Positions 21,228-30,261 of a DNA stretch of 64,000 nt are shown in pieces (the stretch's first letter is position 1; every line of letters starts with the position of its first letter). Origin of the DNA: a gamma proteobacterium HTCC2207 (GTDB taxonomy: Bacteria > Pseudomonadota > Gammaproteobacteria > Pseudomonadales > Porticoccaceae); NCBI GenBank assembly GCA_905182855.1, contig CAJJDA010000009.1:363039-427038 (forward strand). The letters run 5' to 3'. The translations under genes were made by a program, and so were the position numbers. The notes under the pieces are model-generated. The model made no database searches, was not told the origin of the DNA, and saw only the letters and a program-made list of their open reading frames with translations.

Positions 21228-21863
21228 TTAATCATCTCGCGCGGCGCGCAGCGCGGCAACTACTGTCAGTGCCGACTGATAGACTTGCTCAGCACTAAAC
21301 CCCGGCTGATACAACTCGGTGCCGATGCCAAAGCCATGCACACCTGCCCGCAGCCATTCATCGGCTGTTGCTGCTCCTACTCCACCAACCGCCAGCAGGC
21401 GACAGTCAGCCGGCAATATGGCAAGGGCACTTTTTATATGCCCCGCGCCATAGGTTGATGCAGGGAATAACTTGAGATACCGAGCGCCCGAATGATAAGC
21501 CGACAGCGCCTCAGTTACCGTCGCCCAACCCGGCATTGGCACCATGCCATGGGACAGGGTGCGCGCAATCACAGACGTATTCGTATTCGGGCTTACTACA
21601 ACTTCGCCACCAGCCAAGGCGACACTATCAACATCGGATACCGTTAAGACGGTACCAGCCCCAACAACACAACGGTCCCCCAATGATCGAGATAGCTTCT
21701 CTATACTTCTGAATGGATCTGGCGAATTAAGCGGCACCTCAATAATACCTATACCGGCCCGGTGCAGTGATTCACCGACTTCAACGACCTCATCTGGCCT
21801 GATGCCGCGTAGTATTGCCACCACGGGCATTTCTATAAACCAGTTATCCAATTTATCTGTCAT
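21228..21863 (-). CDS. dgoA: 2-dehydro-3-deoxy-6-phosphogalactonate aldolase
   Basis: This enzyme cleaves KDPGal to pyruvate and glyceraldehyde 3-phosphate. The 211-residue class I aldolase has the KDPG/KDPGal fold with AILRGIRPDE, the catalytic Glu region IIEVPLNSP, GAGTVLTVSDVD and the Schiff-base lysine in YLKLFPAS near residue 130. The NSP after the Glu motif and the adjoining kinase favour the galactonate rather than the gluconate enzyme. It overlaps the dgoK stop by four bases. Confidence 0.92.
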   Translation of the reverse strand: MTDKLDNWFIEMPVVAILRGIRPDEVVEVGESLHRAGIGIIEVPLNSPDPFRSIEKLSRSLGDRCVVGAGTVLTVSDVDSVALAGGEVVVSPNTNTSVIARTLSHGMVPMPGWATVTEALSAYHSGARYLKLFPASTYGAGHIKSALAILPADCRLLAVGGVGAATADEWLRAGVHGFGIGTELYQPGFSAEQVYQSALTVVAALRAARDD

Positions 21864-22810
21864 CGGGAACTCTCTTTAAAAAGTGACTGATAGATGATCT
21901 CATAGCCGGAAATAGCACACGTCATCGCATCACAGATCTCTGCTGCAATATTCATATCCGCCAGAGCCAGCTGATAATAATAGCTCAACCTTGAATCACC
22001 AATTAATGTCACCGACTCAATATTAGGCAGGCAATGCTCCATCAGAGCCAACGATCCCTGTACATCTGAGCCTATTAATAAGCCGGACAAATATGACTCC
22101 CCCTGACTTTCTGGCAGATCTCCTGTGACCTGCAGACTGCGTATCGTGAATAGTGCGTGCAACAACTGCCCGCCCTTTAGTGTCTTAGCAGCCTCTAGTC
22201 CCCGCATAAATCCTTCGAGTACAAAGTCAGAATTAGGGGGGGTTGAAATCAGCACAGCCTGTTGCCGCAACAGAGAAAAAATCTCTCCCGTCAAGGCTGT
22301 GACAAAGGTCTCGATCCTGTTGTTTTTGACTAGCACCCATTTGTTGTGAGTGCCGGGTAATACCACAATTTGCGCCGATCCAGTTTGACCCACATTGCCC
22401 ATCCATCCCAGCAACTGCAACTCTTCACCACGCATCAAATCAGGTAGTCCTGCAGGATTAACGCCTCTCACACCAGACAGGATAGAAAATCTCAGCCCTC
22501 GAGCCTCAAAGACACTCCTGCTAGCAATAATCTGTTCACGACCCACTGGACAATCAAGATAAGGTGTATTCTTCCAGCCAAGTGTCGAACCCACGGCTCC
22601 AGAAAGAATTACCTCCAAGGGTCCATGCGCCTTAATCCAGTCTGCCGCCAAATCAAAAAATACCTGTTCGAAGTCGCCGTCTATCTGACTCACACCTCTG
22701 CCCGTGCAGCTCGCTATCGCGACGAGCGGCTTCGCCTCATGATACTGACAAAGGTAAAGGCGGAGGTGGGAACTACCCCAGTCGCCTGCGATAAACAGTG
22801 ATCCTGTCAT
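21860..22810 (-). CDS. dgoK: 2-dehydro-3-deoxygalactonokinase DgoK
   Basis: DgoK phosphorylates 2-keto-3-deoxygalactonate at C6 with ATP. The protein is 316 residues from the ATG at 22810 (AAGGAC upstream, five bases past the dehydrogenase stop) and begins with the phosphate motif FIAGDWGSSHLRLYL. Other family signatures are SGVRGVNPAGLPDLMRGEE, LPGTHNKWVLV and FVTALTGEIFSLL. It works between the lactonase and DgoA. Galactonate dehydratase, which should make its substrate, is absent from the window. Confidence 0.93.
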   Translation of the reverse strand: MTGSLFIAGDWGSSHLRLYLCQYHEAKPLVAIASCTGRGVSQIDGDFEQVFFDLAADWIKAHGPLEVILSGAVGSTLGWKNTPYLDCPVGREQIIASRSVFEARGLRFSILSGVRGVNPAGLPDLMRGEELQLLGWMGNVGQTGSAQIVVLPGTHNKWVLVKNNRIETFVTALTGEIFSLLRQQAVLISTPPNSDFVLEGFMRGLEAAKTLKGGQLLHALFTIRSLQVTGDLPESQGESYLSGLLIGSDVQGSLALMEHCLPNIESVTLIGDSRLSYYYQLALADMNIAAEICDAMTCAISGYEIIYQSLFKESSR

Positions 22811-22814
22811 AGTT

Positions 22815-23582
22815 TCAGGTCCTTCCACCATCAATAGTAAAGCTTTGACCGGTGATCATGCGGCTATCATCCGCCGCTAAAAATAGCGCCAGATTTGCCA
22901 CCTCAGACGGTTGCAGGCGTTTCTTCAGGGCCACTTGCTGCATCCAGTCTGCCTCAGCCTCTGGGGTCAGCCAGTTATCCAGCTGTCGCTCGGTCACCAC
23001 CCAGCCCGGCAAGATGGCATTAACCCTTATCTCCGACTCACCATAGTCTCTTGCCAGCGCCTTGGTCATGCCCACAAGGCCCGCTTTGGCCGTCACATAA
23101 CCGGGCATATTGGCTGGCCCCAGCAATGCATTGATTGAGCTGAAATTAATAATCGAGCCACCAGATTCTTTGGCCATCAGTTCTGCGCCAGCTTGGGCAG
23201 CAAAAAATGCGGCATCCAGATTGATCGCCATGCAGTCGCGCCAGCTATCCGCTGTCACTTCAGCCGGGGAATGGCGATTATCATTGGCGGCATTATTAAT
23301 CAGCGCCTGCAATGGGCCCAGTTCTTTAACAGCCTGCCGAATAGCGTTTTGTAGAACGGATACATCAGTAACATCAATTTTCTGAAACCAAAGGCTGGTG
23401 CCCGTTTGGTTCTGGACCTTACTGCACAGTGCGTCGGCAGAATCCCCATCCAAATCCACAAAGGCCACCATAGCGCCCTGCAAAGCAAATGCCTCTACCA
23501 TAGCAGCACCAATACCTGTGGCACCTCCGGTAATAAACACACAGCGCCCCTTGAGACTTGGGTAGTTTGCACATTCGCCCAT
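22815..23582 (-). CDS. SDR-family NAD(P)-dependent sugar dehydrogenase (probable galactose 1-dehydrogenase)
   Basis: A classical 255-residue short-chain dehydrogenase. The cofactor motif TGGATGIG lies near residue 19, the structural motif NNAAND near 92, the catalytic Ser in NFSSINA, and Tyr/Lys in YVTAK near 158-162. The C-terminus ITGQSFTIDGGRT is normal. It is the first gene of the dgoK-dgoA-lactonase set, so oxidation of galactose (or a related aldose) to its lactone is the natural role. That substrate is inferred from context; the fold itself is certain. Confidence 0.88.
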   Translation of the reverse strand: MGECANYPSLKGRCVFITGGATGIGAAMVEAFALQGAMVAFVDLDGDSADALCSKVQNQTGTSLWFQKIDVTDVSVLQNAIRQAVKELGPLQALINNAANDNRHSPAEVTADSWRDCMAINLDAAFFAAQAGAELMAKESGGSIINFSSINALLGPANMPGYVTAKAGLVGMTKALARDYGESEIRVNAILPGWVVTERQLDNWLTPEAEADWMQQVALKKRLQPSEVANLALFLAADDSRMITGQSFTIDGGRT

Positions 23583-23623
23583 GGGACGACCTCTTATGGT
23601 TATGGGCCAGTAATTTTTACCCC

Positions 23624-23645
23624 ACAGACTGTAGTCACAGTCTGT
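23624..23645. promoter_or_regulatory. Candidate operator in the galactose divergent promoter region
   Basis: Perfect nine-base inverted repeat ACAGACTGT / ACAGTCTGT with a four-base AGTC centre, in the 181-base gap between the divergent sugar-dehydrogenase and hydrolase-GH42 operons. Each arm is itself nearly symmetric (ACAGxCTGT). No T tract follows, so a terminator is unlikely. A partly similar motif (13 of 19 bases) occurs near 38517-38536, upstream of the alpha-galactosidase. No cognate regulator is encoded nearby. Confidence 0.55.
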
Positions 23646-23763
23646 TTACCCGCCTGCTTTTGTTTTACTATGGGGCAACCATAACGCGATTCTGCGATGA
23701 CAACAACGTCGATAAAGAGCGCTAAAATAAAAACCTGATAACGGGTATTCAACGGGGTACAGA

Positions 23764-25050
23764 GTGACAATTAACGGACTGCGGATATCCGCATTTATGA
23801 GTCTGGTGCTTATTAGCAGCCTTGCTAGTGGCACCGCGATTAGTGCAGAGCAACTCTACACCCAACAGCCACCAGTGACGCCGGAATTGGCTTTTGACGG
23901 GACCTATGATGTCGGTGTCAGCACCATCACGGCTGTTGATCCCAAGCGCTTAAATACCGCTAATTTTATTACCAAGATCGAGCGGCCGCTGGTGCTGGAA
24001 GTCTGGTATCCAGCGCAGGTGACAGAGCAGTCCCATTTGGCAACCTATAAAAATGTCACGCGCCTGCAAAAGCCCTTTGAACTGCAGGGCAATGCGCATC
24101 GCAATGCGCCAGCGCTCAGCGAGGGCAGCTTTCCGCTGATTTTTCTGTCCCATGGTTTTACCGGCTATCGCACCCAGATGTTTTATCTGGGGGAGCATCT
24201 GGCCAGTCATGGTTATATCGTTGTGGGCATAGATCATACCGATTCAACCAATATCGAGATCAAGACAGAGGCAGATCGTCCCGCAGGAGGGATTAGCACA
24301 TTCTATAACCGAGCGAGAGACCAGCAATTTTTGCTTGATTACTTTACCGAGCAACAGACTCCCGTCGCCAGCATAGTCGATACAGATAGTGCTGCGATTA
24401 TTGGCCACTCTATGGGCGGCTTTGGCGCCATCAATACCATTGGCGGTTGCTATTCCTTTAACTCAGAGCAACTGGGTAAGATCGGTACTCCCGCTGCTGC
24501 TGCTCTGGTTCTGCCCTATGCCCTCAACTCCTGTTATGGCGGCCGAGAAGCAGTAGACCCACGCTGGAAAGCCGCACAACTCTTTGCCCCCTGGGGTGGT
24601 GAATATGATGTTCATAGCACACAGGCCATGAGCAATATCAGCGTACCGACCTTCTTCTTTGCCGGCGACCAAGACAATACCTCCGGCTTTAAAAATGGCG
24701 TTAAGAAACTCCATGATCAGATGGGCTCTGAGCACAACTACATGCTGGTGTTTGAAGATGCGCGGCATAATATCGGCCCCCATCCAGCGCCAGCGGCCTC
24801 ATTTGCCACAGATTTTGAACTGGGCCATTACGTCGACCCCAGCTGGGATATTGAAACCATTAATCGGGTTATTGAACATATGAGTCTAGCGTTTTTAGAT
24901 TGCCATGTTAAAAATGATGCCACTCGCTGTGACTATTTACCCAAGCGACAAGATAGCCAGCAGTACGAGGGGGCCGATCATAAGTTTACAGACCCCTGGC
25001 CGGGCTTTCCCCATCTCTGGGCCAGCGGCCTTAAGTTCTATCGCAAATAA
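23764..25050 (+). CDS. Secreted alpha/beta hydrolase (dienelactone hydrolase/PAF-acetylhydrolase-like)
   Basis: A 428-residue serine hydrolase with a signal peptide (hydrophobic residues 10-26, [10 protein letters not shown]). The oxyanion region [12 protein letters not shown] and nucleophile elbow GHSMGGFGA near residue 217 are clear, with later Asp in AGDQD and His in EDARHN. It resembles COG4188-type predicted dienelactone hydrolases; the substrate is unknown. It begins with GTG at 23764 (an in-frame ATG lies at 23797). GH42 follows after 17 bases, so it may release an acyl group from a galactoside before transport. That role is inference. Its last ~18 codons recur as a relic at 40362. Confidence 0.85.
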   Translation: MTINGLRISAFMSLVLISSLASGTAISAEQLYTQQPPVTPELAFDGTYDVGVSTITAVDPKRLNTANFITKIERPLVLEVWYPAQVTEQSHLATYKNVTRLQKPFELQGNAHRNAPALSEGSFPLIFLSHGFTGYRTQMFYLGEHLASHGYIVVGIDHTDSTNIEIKTEADRPAGGISTFYNRARDQQFLLDYFTEQQTPVASIVDTDSAAIIGHSMGGFGAINTIGGCYSFNSEQLGKIGTPAAAALVLPYALNSCYGGREAVDPRWKAAQLFAPWGGEYDVHSTQAMSNISVPTFFFAGDQDNTSGFKNGVKKLHDQMGSEHNYMLVFEDARHNIGPHPAPAASFATDFELGHYVDPSWDIETINRVIEHMSLAFLDCHVKNDATRCDYLPKRQDSQQYEGADHKFTDPWPGFPHLWASGLKFYRK

Positions 25051-25067
25051 TTAGGCAAGGTAAATCT

Positions 25068-27032
25068 ATGTTCGGAGTCTGCTACTACCCGGAGCACTGG
25101 CCACAGTCGCAGTGGCATGAAGATGCAAAGATGATGGCCGAACTGGGTTTAACCTATGTGCGTATCGGCGAATTTGCCTGGTCGCGACTGGAGCCTAATC
25201 CGGGAGACTATGACTTCGGCTGGCTCGATGCCGCTGTTGCGACCCTGACCCATGCCGGTCTTAAAGTGGTGATGGGCACGCCCACCGCCACGCCACCCAA
25301 GTGGCTGATTGACCAGTACCCAGAAATATTGCCCGTAGACCCAGATACCGGACGCACCAGAGGTTTTGGCTCACGCCGCCACTATGATTTTTCCAGCGCA
25401 GTGTATCTGCGCGAATCATTGCGTATTACTGAAGCTCTGGCCAAACGCTATGGCAACCATGATGGCGTGGTCGGTTGGCAGACCGATAATGAACTCTGCT
25501 GTCACGACACAGCCCTGAGCGGCTCAGATCTTGCCCGAGAGGGATTTCAAGACTGGTGCCGTCAGCGTTATAGCACTATCGACATACTCAACAGCGAGTG
25601 GGGCAATGTCTTCTGGTCGATGGAGTATCGGGATTTTAGTGAGATAGAGTTACCCATAGGTGCAGTGACCGAAACCAGTCCCGCCCATCGTCTGGCCTAT
25701 CGCCGTTTCTCATCAGATCAGGTAATTAACTATCACAACCCGATGGTTGAGATGATTCGCCAGCATGCACCGGGCAAATTTATTACCCATAATTTTATCC
25801 CCATGAATGAAACCGCCGTGGATAACTTTGCCCTTGCCGCGCCACTGGATTTCACTAGTTATGATAATTACCCCTTAGGCCGCACCGACCTGCTACTGAC
25901 CGGTGCCCCCAAAGAACAGTTACAGCGCTATATGCGCACGGGGCATCCAGACTTTGCCACCTATTACCATGATCAAACGCGCGGGCTATTAAACCGTGGC
26001 TTCTGGGTGATGGAGCAACAGCCGGGGCCGGTTAACTGGGCCAATAATAACCCGCGCCCCGCACCGGGCATGATTCGCTTTTGGACGCTTGAAGCCTTTG
26101 CCCATGGTGCCGACTGTGTCTGTTATTTCCGTTGGCGGCAGGCGCCCTTTGCCCAGGAACAAATGCATGCCGGGCTGCTGCGCCCCGACAATTCGAAAAC
26201 CGAAGCCTGGGCAGAAGCCGAGCAAGCAATGGCTGAAGTGGCGACACTGGATATTGGCAACCAGACATTACAACCAGCCTCTGTCGCCATTATTACCGGC
26301 GCCGAAGGGCTCTGGGTAAGCGATATTGAAAAACAGGGCCAAGCCTATGACTTTAATAATGTGCAGCTGAGTTACTACAGCGCACTGCGAGAACTGGGCA
26401 TTAATATCGACTTTATCTCAGTGAATTCTGACTTCACCCCCTACTCAATCATTATTGCCCCCAGTCTACCGATCGTTGATCAGGCCTTTGTAGACAAAAG
26501 CCAAGCCAGCACTGCGCAGTTTATTTTTGGTCCAAGAGCCGGCGCCAAAACCTCAGAGTTTGGCTATCCCATCTCATTGCCTCCGGGGCTATTACAGCAG
26601 CTAATCCCCATTCGCATACTCTCAGTCGAAACCTTACGCGCCGACTGTATGGAAGGCCTGTGCTGGAATAAACAGCAATACCAGAGCGGTAGCTGGTGCG
26701 AGCAAATAGAGGCTGGGGAGTCAGAGGTTTTGGCCCGCTATGATAATGGCGAGCCCGCCGTGGTACGCCAAGATCGCACAACCTATATTGGCACATTGAC
26801 CAACCGAGAGTTTTTATTGGATTTCTTTCAGCAGTATTGCCAGCAGGCCAGCATCCCAACCTATAGATTTGGCACCGATATCAGAGTCAGTCAGCGAGGC
26901 GATCTGATGTTTGCCTTTAACTACTCAGATCAACCTCAGGAGCTGCCATTAGATTCCGGCGCAAGACTGATGCTGGGAAGTACCCGCATAGAACCCCATG
27001 GTGTTTCAGTCTGGCGGGCCTCTGGCAGCTAA
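25068..27032 (+). CDS. GH42 beta-galactosidase
   Basis: A cytoplasmic retaining beta-galactosidase of 654 residues, a normal GH42 length, with no signal peptide. The family start [10 protein letters not shown] is present. The acid/base Glu is in [12 protein letters not shown] near residue 145 and the nucleophile Glu in [12 protein letters not shown] near 312. The TIM barrel (1-380) is followed by the trimerisation and C-terminal beta domains. It is co-transcribed with the upstream hydrolase. Parts of this gene survive as relics at 34798-34961 (3' end) and 40474-40581 (5' end). The symporter that normally would follow is 8 kb away. Confidence 0.95.
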   Translation: MFGVCYYPEHWPQSQWHEDAKMMAELGLTYVRIGEFAWSRLEPNPGDYDFGWLDAAVATLTHAGLKVVMGTPTATPPKWLIDQYPEILPVDPDTGRTRGFGSRRHYDFSSAVYLRESLRITEALAKRYGNHDGVVGWQTDNELCCHDTALSGSDLAREGFQDWCRQRYSTIDILNSEWGNVFWSMEYRDFSEIELPIGAVTETSPAHRLAYRRFSSDQVINYHNPMVEMIRQHAPGKFITHNFIPMNETAVDNFALAAPLDFTSYDNYPLGRTDLLLTGAPKEQLQRYMRTGHPDFATYYHDQTRGLLNRGFWVMEQQPGPVNWANNNPRPAPGMIRFWTLEAFAHGADCVCYFRWRQAPFAQEQMHAGLLRPDNSKTEAWAEAEQAMAEVATLDIGNQTLQPASVAIITGAEGLWVSDIEKQGQAYDFNNVQLSYYSALRELGINIDFISVNSDFTPYSIIIAPSLPIVDQAFVDKSQASTAQFIFGPRAGAKTSEFGYPISLPPGLLQQLIPIRILSVETLRADCMEGLCWNKQQYQSGSWCEQIEAGESEVLARYDNGEPAVVRQDRTTYIGTLTNREFLLDFFQQYCQQASIPTYRFGTDIRVSQRGDLMFAFNYSDQPQELPLDSGARLMLGSTRIEPHGVSVWRASGS

Positions 27033-27336
27033 TTACATTGTGCTATGTGACTGCCGGTTTTTAATATTCGCTTTTGTCGGCTGACCTTGTTAGTTTCTCT
27101 GAGACTCATAAGACTCGTTTATTGATTGAATTACCTGATAGCCCTGCGATGCCAATGCAAAACCTGATTATAGGATGCTAACTCCCCACAATCTTTAGTT
27201 TTTATGTGGCGTCCCTTGTTTAAACTCAGATGCTCGGGCGAAGTCAACAATCCTTTATTTTTCTCGATGAATTACTCGTGTAATGAATTTTATGGTCCTA
27301 GTGCCTGATCAAACGGATGGGCTAACTAATAAGGCA
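27033..27336. other. Intergenic region between GH42 and argB
   Basis: No gene, relic or convincing terminator is visible. The first ten bases after the GH42 stop match those after the GH42 relic at 34962, then similarity ends. This marks the left edge of the arginine block. Confidence 0.5.
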
Positions 27337-28179
27337 CTACTTGGGGTACAAATTGCTAATAAGAGTTCCATAGCCTGTCTTACCCTTTGCAATACTGATA
27401 AAAGCCAAGCGATCACTTGCATCAACAATCGCAATGGTGCTCATACTAGCTTCTAATAATGATAAGGCTTCTTCCACCTTTGGGATCATGCCGCCGACAA
27501 TAATACCGCTATCTATATGTGCCCTTGCCTCGATGGCGTCTAAATGACCGAAGCGGCTCTGAGGATTGGTAATATCCCTATATATACCACCGATGCCAGT
27601 AACAAAGATCAGCAGCTGCGCAGACATCTGTTTGGCTATCTGAATAACCGTGGTGTCGGCATTAATATTAAACACTTCACCTGCGTGGTTCATACCTATA
27701 GAAGCAATCACAGGCACTAGATCCGCAGCTAATAAGCGCTCTAAAAGCTGAGTATTAATCTTGGTAACATCGCCTACCTCACCAAAATCAATAGGCTCAG
27801 GACCACCCCCAGACACTATAGTTGGCGGGCGCCTTTGGGCCTGAATAAGTTTGCCAGACGCGCCATGGCAGCCAAATGCATTAACCCCCTGAGCCTGCAT
27901 GACAGAAACCAGATCGACATTTACCTGGCCGCAGAGTACCTGTTTCACCAACTCTAGATCGTCGCGACTAGTGATACGTCGCCCAGCCACTTTGCGCGGG
28001 GTTATGCCACAGCGGGACTGCATGGCTGAAACCTGCGAGCCACCGCCATGTAATACCACAACATTCCAGTTGTCGCTTATCAGACCCAGAATATTATTCA
28101 CTAGCCCGATGCGCTGACTGTCATCAAGCAAAATGTCGCCACCCACTTTTACGACTGCTAGTGGTTTTTGTTGGCTCAT
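27337..28179 (-). CDS. argB: Acetylglutamate kinase-like protein ArgB (possibly acting on N-succinylglutamate)
   Basis: An amino-acid kinase fold protein of 280 residues. The phosphate-binding motifs VVKVGGDILLD and LHGGGSQVSAM, the substrate loop with GGGPEPIDFGEVGDV, and the ATP motif FNINADTTVIQIAKQM are visible. It phosphorylates the gamma-carboxyl of an N-acylglutamate in the biosynthetic direction. The ATG at 28179 overlaps the argC stop as ATGA, so coupling is tight. It is the last gene of a row with astA, astB and astE. Whether it serves biosynthesis or runs in reverse on N-succinylglutamyl phosphate cannot be read from the sequence. Confidence 0.88.
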   Translation of the reverse strand: MSQQKPLAVVKVGGDILLDDSQRIGLVNNILGLISDNWNVVVLHGGGSQVSAMQSRCGITPRKVAGRRITSRDDLELVKQVLCGQVNVDLVSVMQAQGVNAFGCHGASGKLIQAQRRPPTIVSGGGPEPIDFGEVGDVTKINTQLLERLLAADLVPVIASIGMNHAGEVFNINADTTVIQIAKQMSAQLLIFVTGIGGIYRDITNPQSRFGHLDAIEARAHIDSGIIVGGMIPKVEEALSLLEASMSTIAIVDASDRLAFISIAKGKTGYGTLISNLYPK

Positions 28180-29234
28180 GGCCACATCCCCAATTGATCA
28201 AGTTGGTAGTTGTTATCATGACCCGTCATCAAATTGAAATTCTGTATAGCCTGGCCTGCGCCACCCTTAATCAGGTTATCCAGTGCGCTAGTGACACACA
28301 GAGTTTTGCATCCATCGCTATGGGTCTGGCTTATCTCAATACCAATTTCTATACGCGCGGAGTTTTTGACGGCTACTACCTCTGGAGACATGCCCTTGGG
28401 TAGCACCGAGATAAGTGGAAAATCTTTATAATAGGCCTCATACATCTGGCGTAACCGGTCCTCAGTTAGGCCGGCTGGCAGATCGAGCTGAGCGATCGAC
28501 ATCATTCCGCGGGCAAGAGGTGCGGATACAGGGACAAAATCCAGCTTGACCTGCCCGGCTCCAGCTGCGCCTAAGGTTTGTAGTATTTCCGGGGTGTGCT
28601 GATGATCAAAGACCTTATAGGTCTTTAGATTATTGCTGCGCAATGTGTGATGATTACCCGCCTGGGCATGCACACCAGAGCCACTTGAACCGGTTAACGC
28701 CACTACCTTAACCGCTGACTGCTGCATAAGCCCCGCATCCGCCAGAGGCAACAGGGAAGTGGCTATACAGGTAGCAAAGCAACCGGGATTAGCCACGTAC
28801 TTAGCGGTTTTAATCTGCTCGGCATAGAGTTCCGGCATGCCATAGACAAAGGTGCCCAGTCGCTCAGGGCAAGGATGCTGGTCGGCATAGTATGCGGTGT
28901 AATCACTCAGCTGTTTAAGGCGAAAGTCACCTGACAAATCAATAATTCGAATATCTAGTTCAAATAGCTCCATAGCAACAAGCGCGGTTATTACATGAGG
29001 CATTGCGAGGAATACAATATCGGCACCTGCGGCACATTCCTGGGGGCTGATATCTTCTAGAATAATGTCACTAAGCCCCCAAAACGCGCGGTTAACTTGG
29101 CCAAGTGTTTTGCCTATATGATCTTTACTAGACACTCGCAATATTTCAACATCATTGCGACTTAACAGGTTTCGCAGTAGTTCGGCAGCAAGGTATCCGG
29201 AGCCACCAATAATAGAGACTTTAGTTTTTTTCAT
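28176..29234 (-). CDS. argC: N-acyl-gamma-glutamyl-phosphate reductase ArgC (LysY-like long type)
   Basis: A 352-residue semialdehyde dehydrogenase fold: N-terminal nucleotide motif IIGGSGYLAAELLR, catalytic Cys in VANPGCFATCIATSLLPL near residue 155, GSSGSGVHAQAG and KVFDHQHTPEI. The C-terminal KGGAGQAIQNFNLMTG is close to the LysY/ArgC type of Thermus and Bacteroidetes. The enzyme interconverts N-acylglutamyl phosphate and N-acylglutamate semialdehyde. It overlaps astE at its start and argB at its end by ATGA. N-succinyl intermediates are known for arginine synthesis in Bacteroidetes, which makes N-succinyl specificity here plausible. Confidence 0.9.
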   Translation of the reverse strand: MKKTKVSIIGGSGYLAAELLRNLLSRNDVEILRVSSKDHIGKTLGQVNRAFWGLSDIILEDISPQECAAGADIVFLAMPHVITALVAMELFELDIRIIDLSGDFRLKQLSDYTAYYADQHPCPERLGTFVYGMPELYAEQIKTAKYVANPGCFATCIATSLLPLADAGLMQQSAVKVVALTGSSGSGVHAQAGNHHTLRSNNLKTYKVFDHQHTPEILQTLGAAGAGQVKLDFVPVSAPLARGMMSIAQLDLPAGLTEDRLRQMYEAYYKDFPLISVLPKGMSPEVVAVKNSARIEIGIEISQTHSDGCKTLCVTSALDNLIKGGAGQAIQNFNLMTGHDNNYQLDQLGMWP

Positions 29235-30244
29235 AAGGTATTCTCAGTGTAGTTTTCGTCAGGACGAACAATGACTAGGGCTCGCTGGCCAATAGCAACA
29301 TTTTCATTAGGGAATAAAATTCGTTCGCCGCTTTTAGTCACAATGTATTGGTAGTCTTTATCGGCGGCCAGAACATCACCTTCATTAAAGGGGGTAAAGT
29401 TGACGATGTCTGACGCAAAAAGAAGACGGAAGGCGTCAGTTTTCTTAGGCACCTCAGCCGCGACAATAAAACGTTTGGCCTTTTTCCTGCCAACTTCTAG
29501 GGCTAACTTTCCGCTGATCATTCCATGCAGCCCCTCAATAATTGCAGCAAACTCAGTGATATTATTTTCACCAAAGGGTTTTGCACTGCCAAGCTCCAGG
29601 GTAAAACTCGTGGCGCCCAAAATATTGGCAGTGAATGCGGAGAACGTAGCGCTCTTTTGCGTCGTGGTTAATATGGCTTCAATGCCATATTGCCCCAATA
29701 ACAAGCATTGCTGCTCAGTCTCGGCTCGATCGCTTGAGTTTGGAGATACAGCAAACTGCTTGTAGACAGAACCTCTAATCGCAGTATGCAAGTCATAGTG
29801 AATCTTCTGATCGGCATCCATGCTAAAGAAATCGCGACTGTAGTTCATTAAGGTGCGAGTTCTATGGTGCTCGTCTGATTCGGCATTTGTTATCGGTAAA
29901 GGCCCATTATTCATGTTTTCATCAATTTCACGAAAGCCAGATTTTATCGCCTTGGGGTTGGCGATCACAATCAGCAAGCTGTTCCTAACAGCAATCTTAC
30001 CTGCCAAAATATCAGCCACTAATTGATCAATAATTTCAATAGGCGCAGTTTCATTGCCATGCACACCAACCGATAATAAAATCGCGTTTCTCAGCTCGCT
30101 GCCCTGAGGCTGAAAATATAGAACACCATTGTCCCAGAGCTCTACCACGACATTGTTGTCTATGATCAGACTAAGCTGCCCTGTCAATAAAGGCTTCATG
30201 CAAGGTAGATTGCACAAAACTTTTCTCGCCAAATAGCTGTTCAT
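29231..30244 (-). CDS. astE: Succinylglutamate desuccinylase AstE
   Basis: AstE is a zinc hydrolase that splits N-succinylglutamate into glutamate and succinate, the last AST step. Zinc ligands are visible in SVGVHGNETAP (HxxE) near residue 59 and in the late His of IHYDLHTAIRGS near 150. The catalytic Glu is probably in FTLELGSAKPFGEN near 216. Its 337 residues fit the family. The stop overlaps the argC ATG by four bases and the gene follows astB after 17 bases. Confidence 0.92.
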   Translation of the reverse strand: MNSYLARKVLCNLPCMKPLLTGQLSLIIDNNVVVELWDNGVLYFQPQGSELRNAILLSVGVHGNETAPIEIIDQLVADILAGKIAVRNSLLIVIANPKAIKSGFREIDENMNNGPLPITNAESDEHHRTRTLMNYSRDFFSMDADQKIHYDLHTAIRGSVYKQFAVSPNSSDRAETEQQCLLLGQYGIEAILTTTQKSATFSAFTANILGATSFTLELGSAKPFGENNITEFAAIIEGLHGMISGKLALEVGRKKAKRFIVAAEVPKKTDAFRLLFASDIVNFTPFNEGDVLAADKDYQYIVTKSGERILFPNENVAIGQRALVIVRPDENYTENTL

Positions 30245-30261
30245 GAAAAGTACTCATGGGG

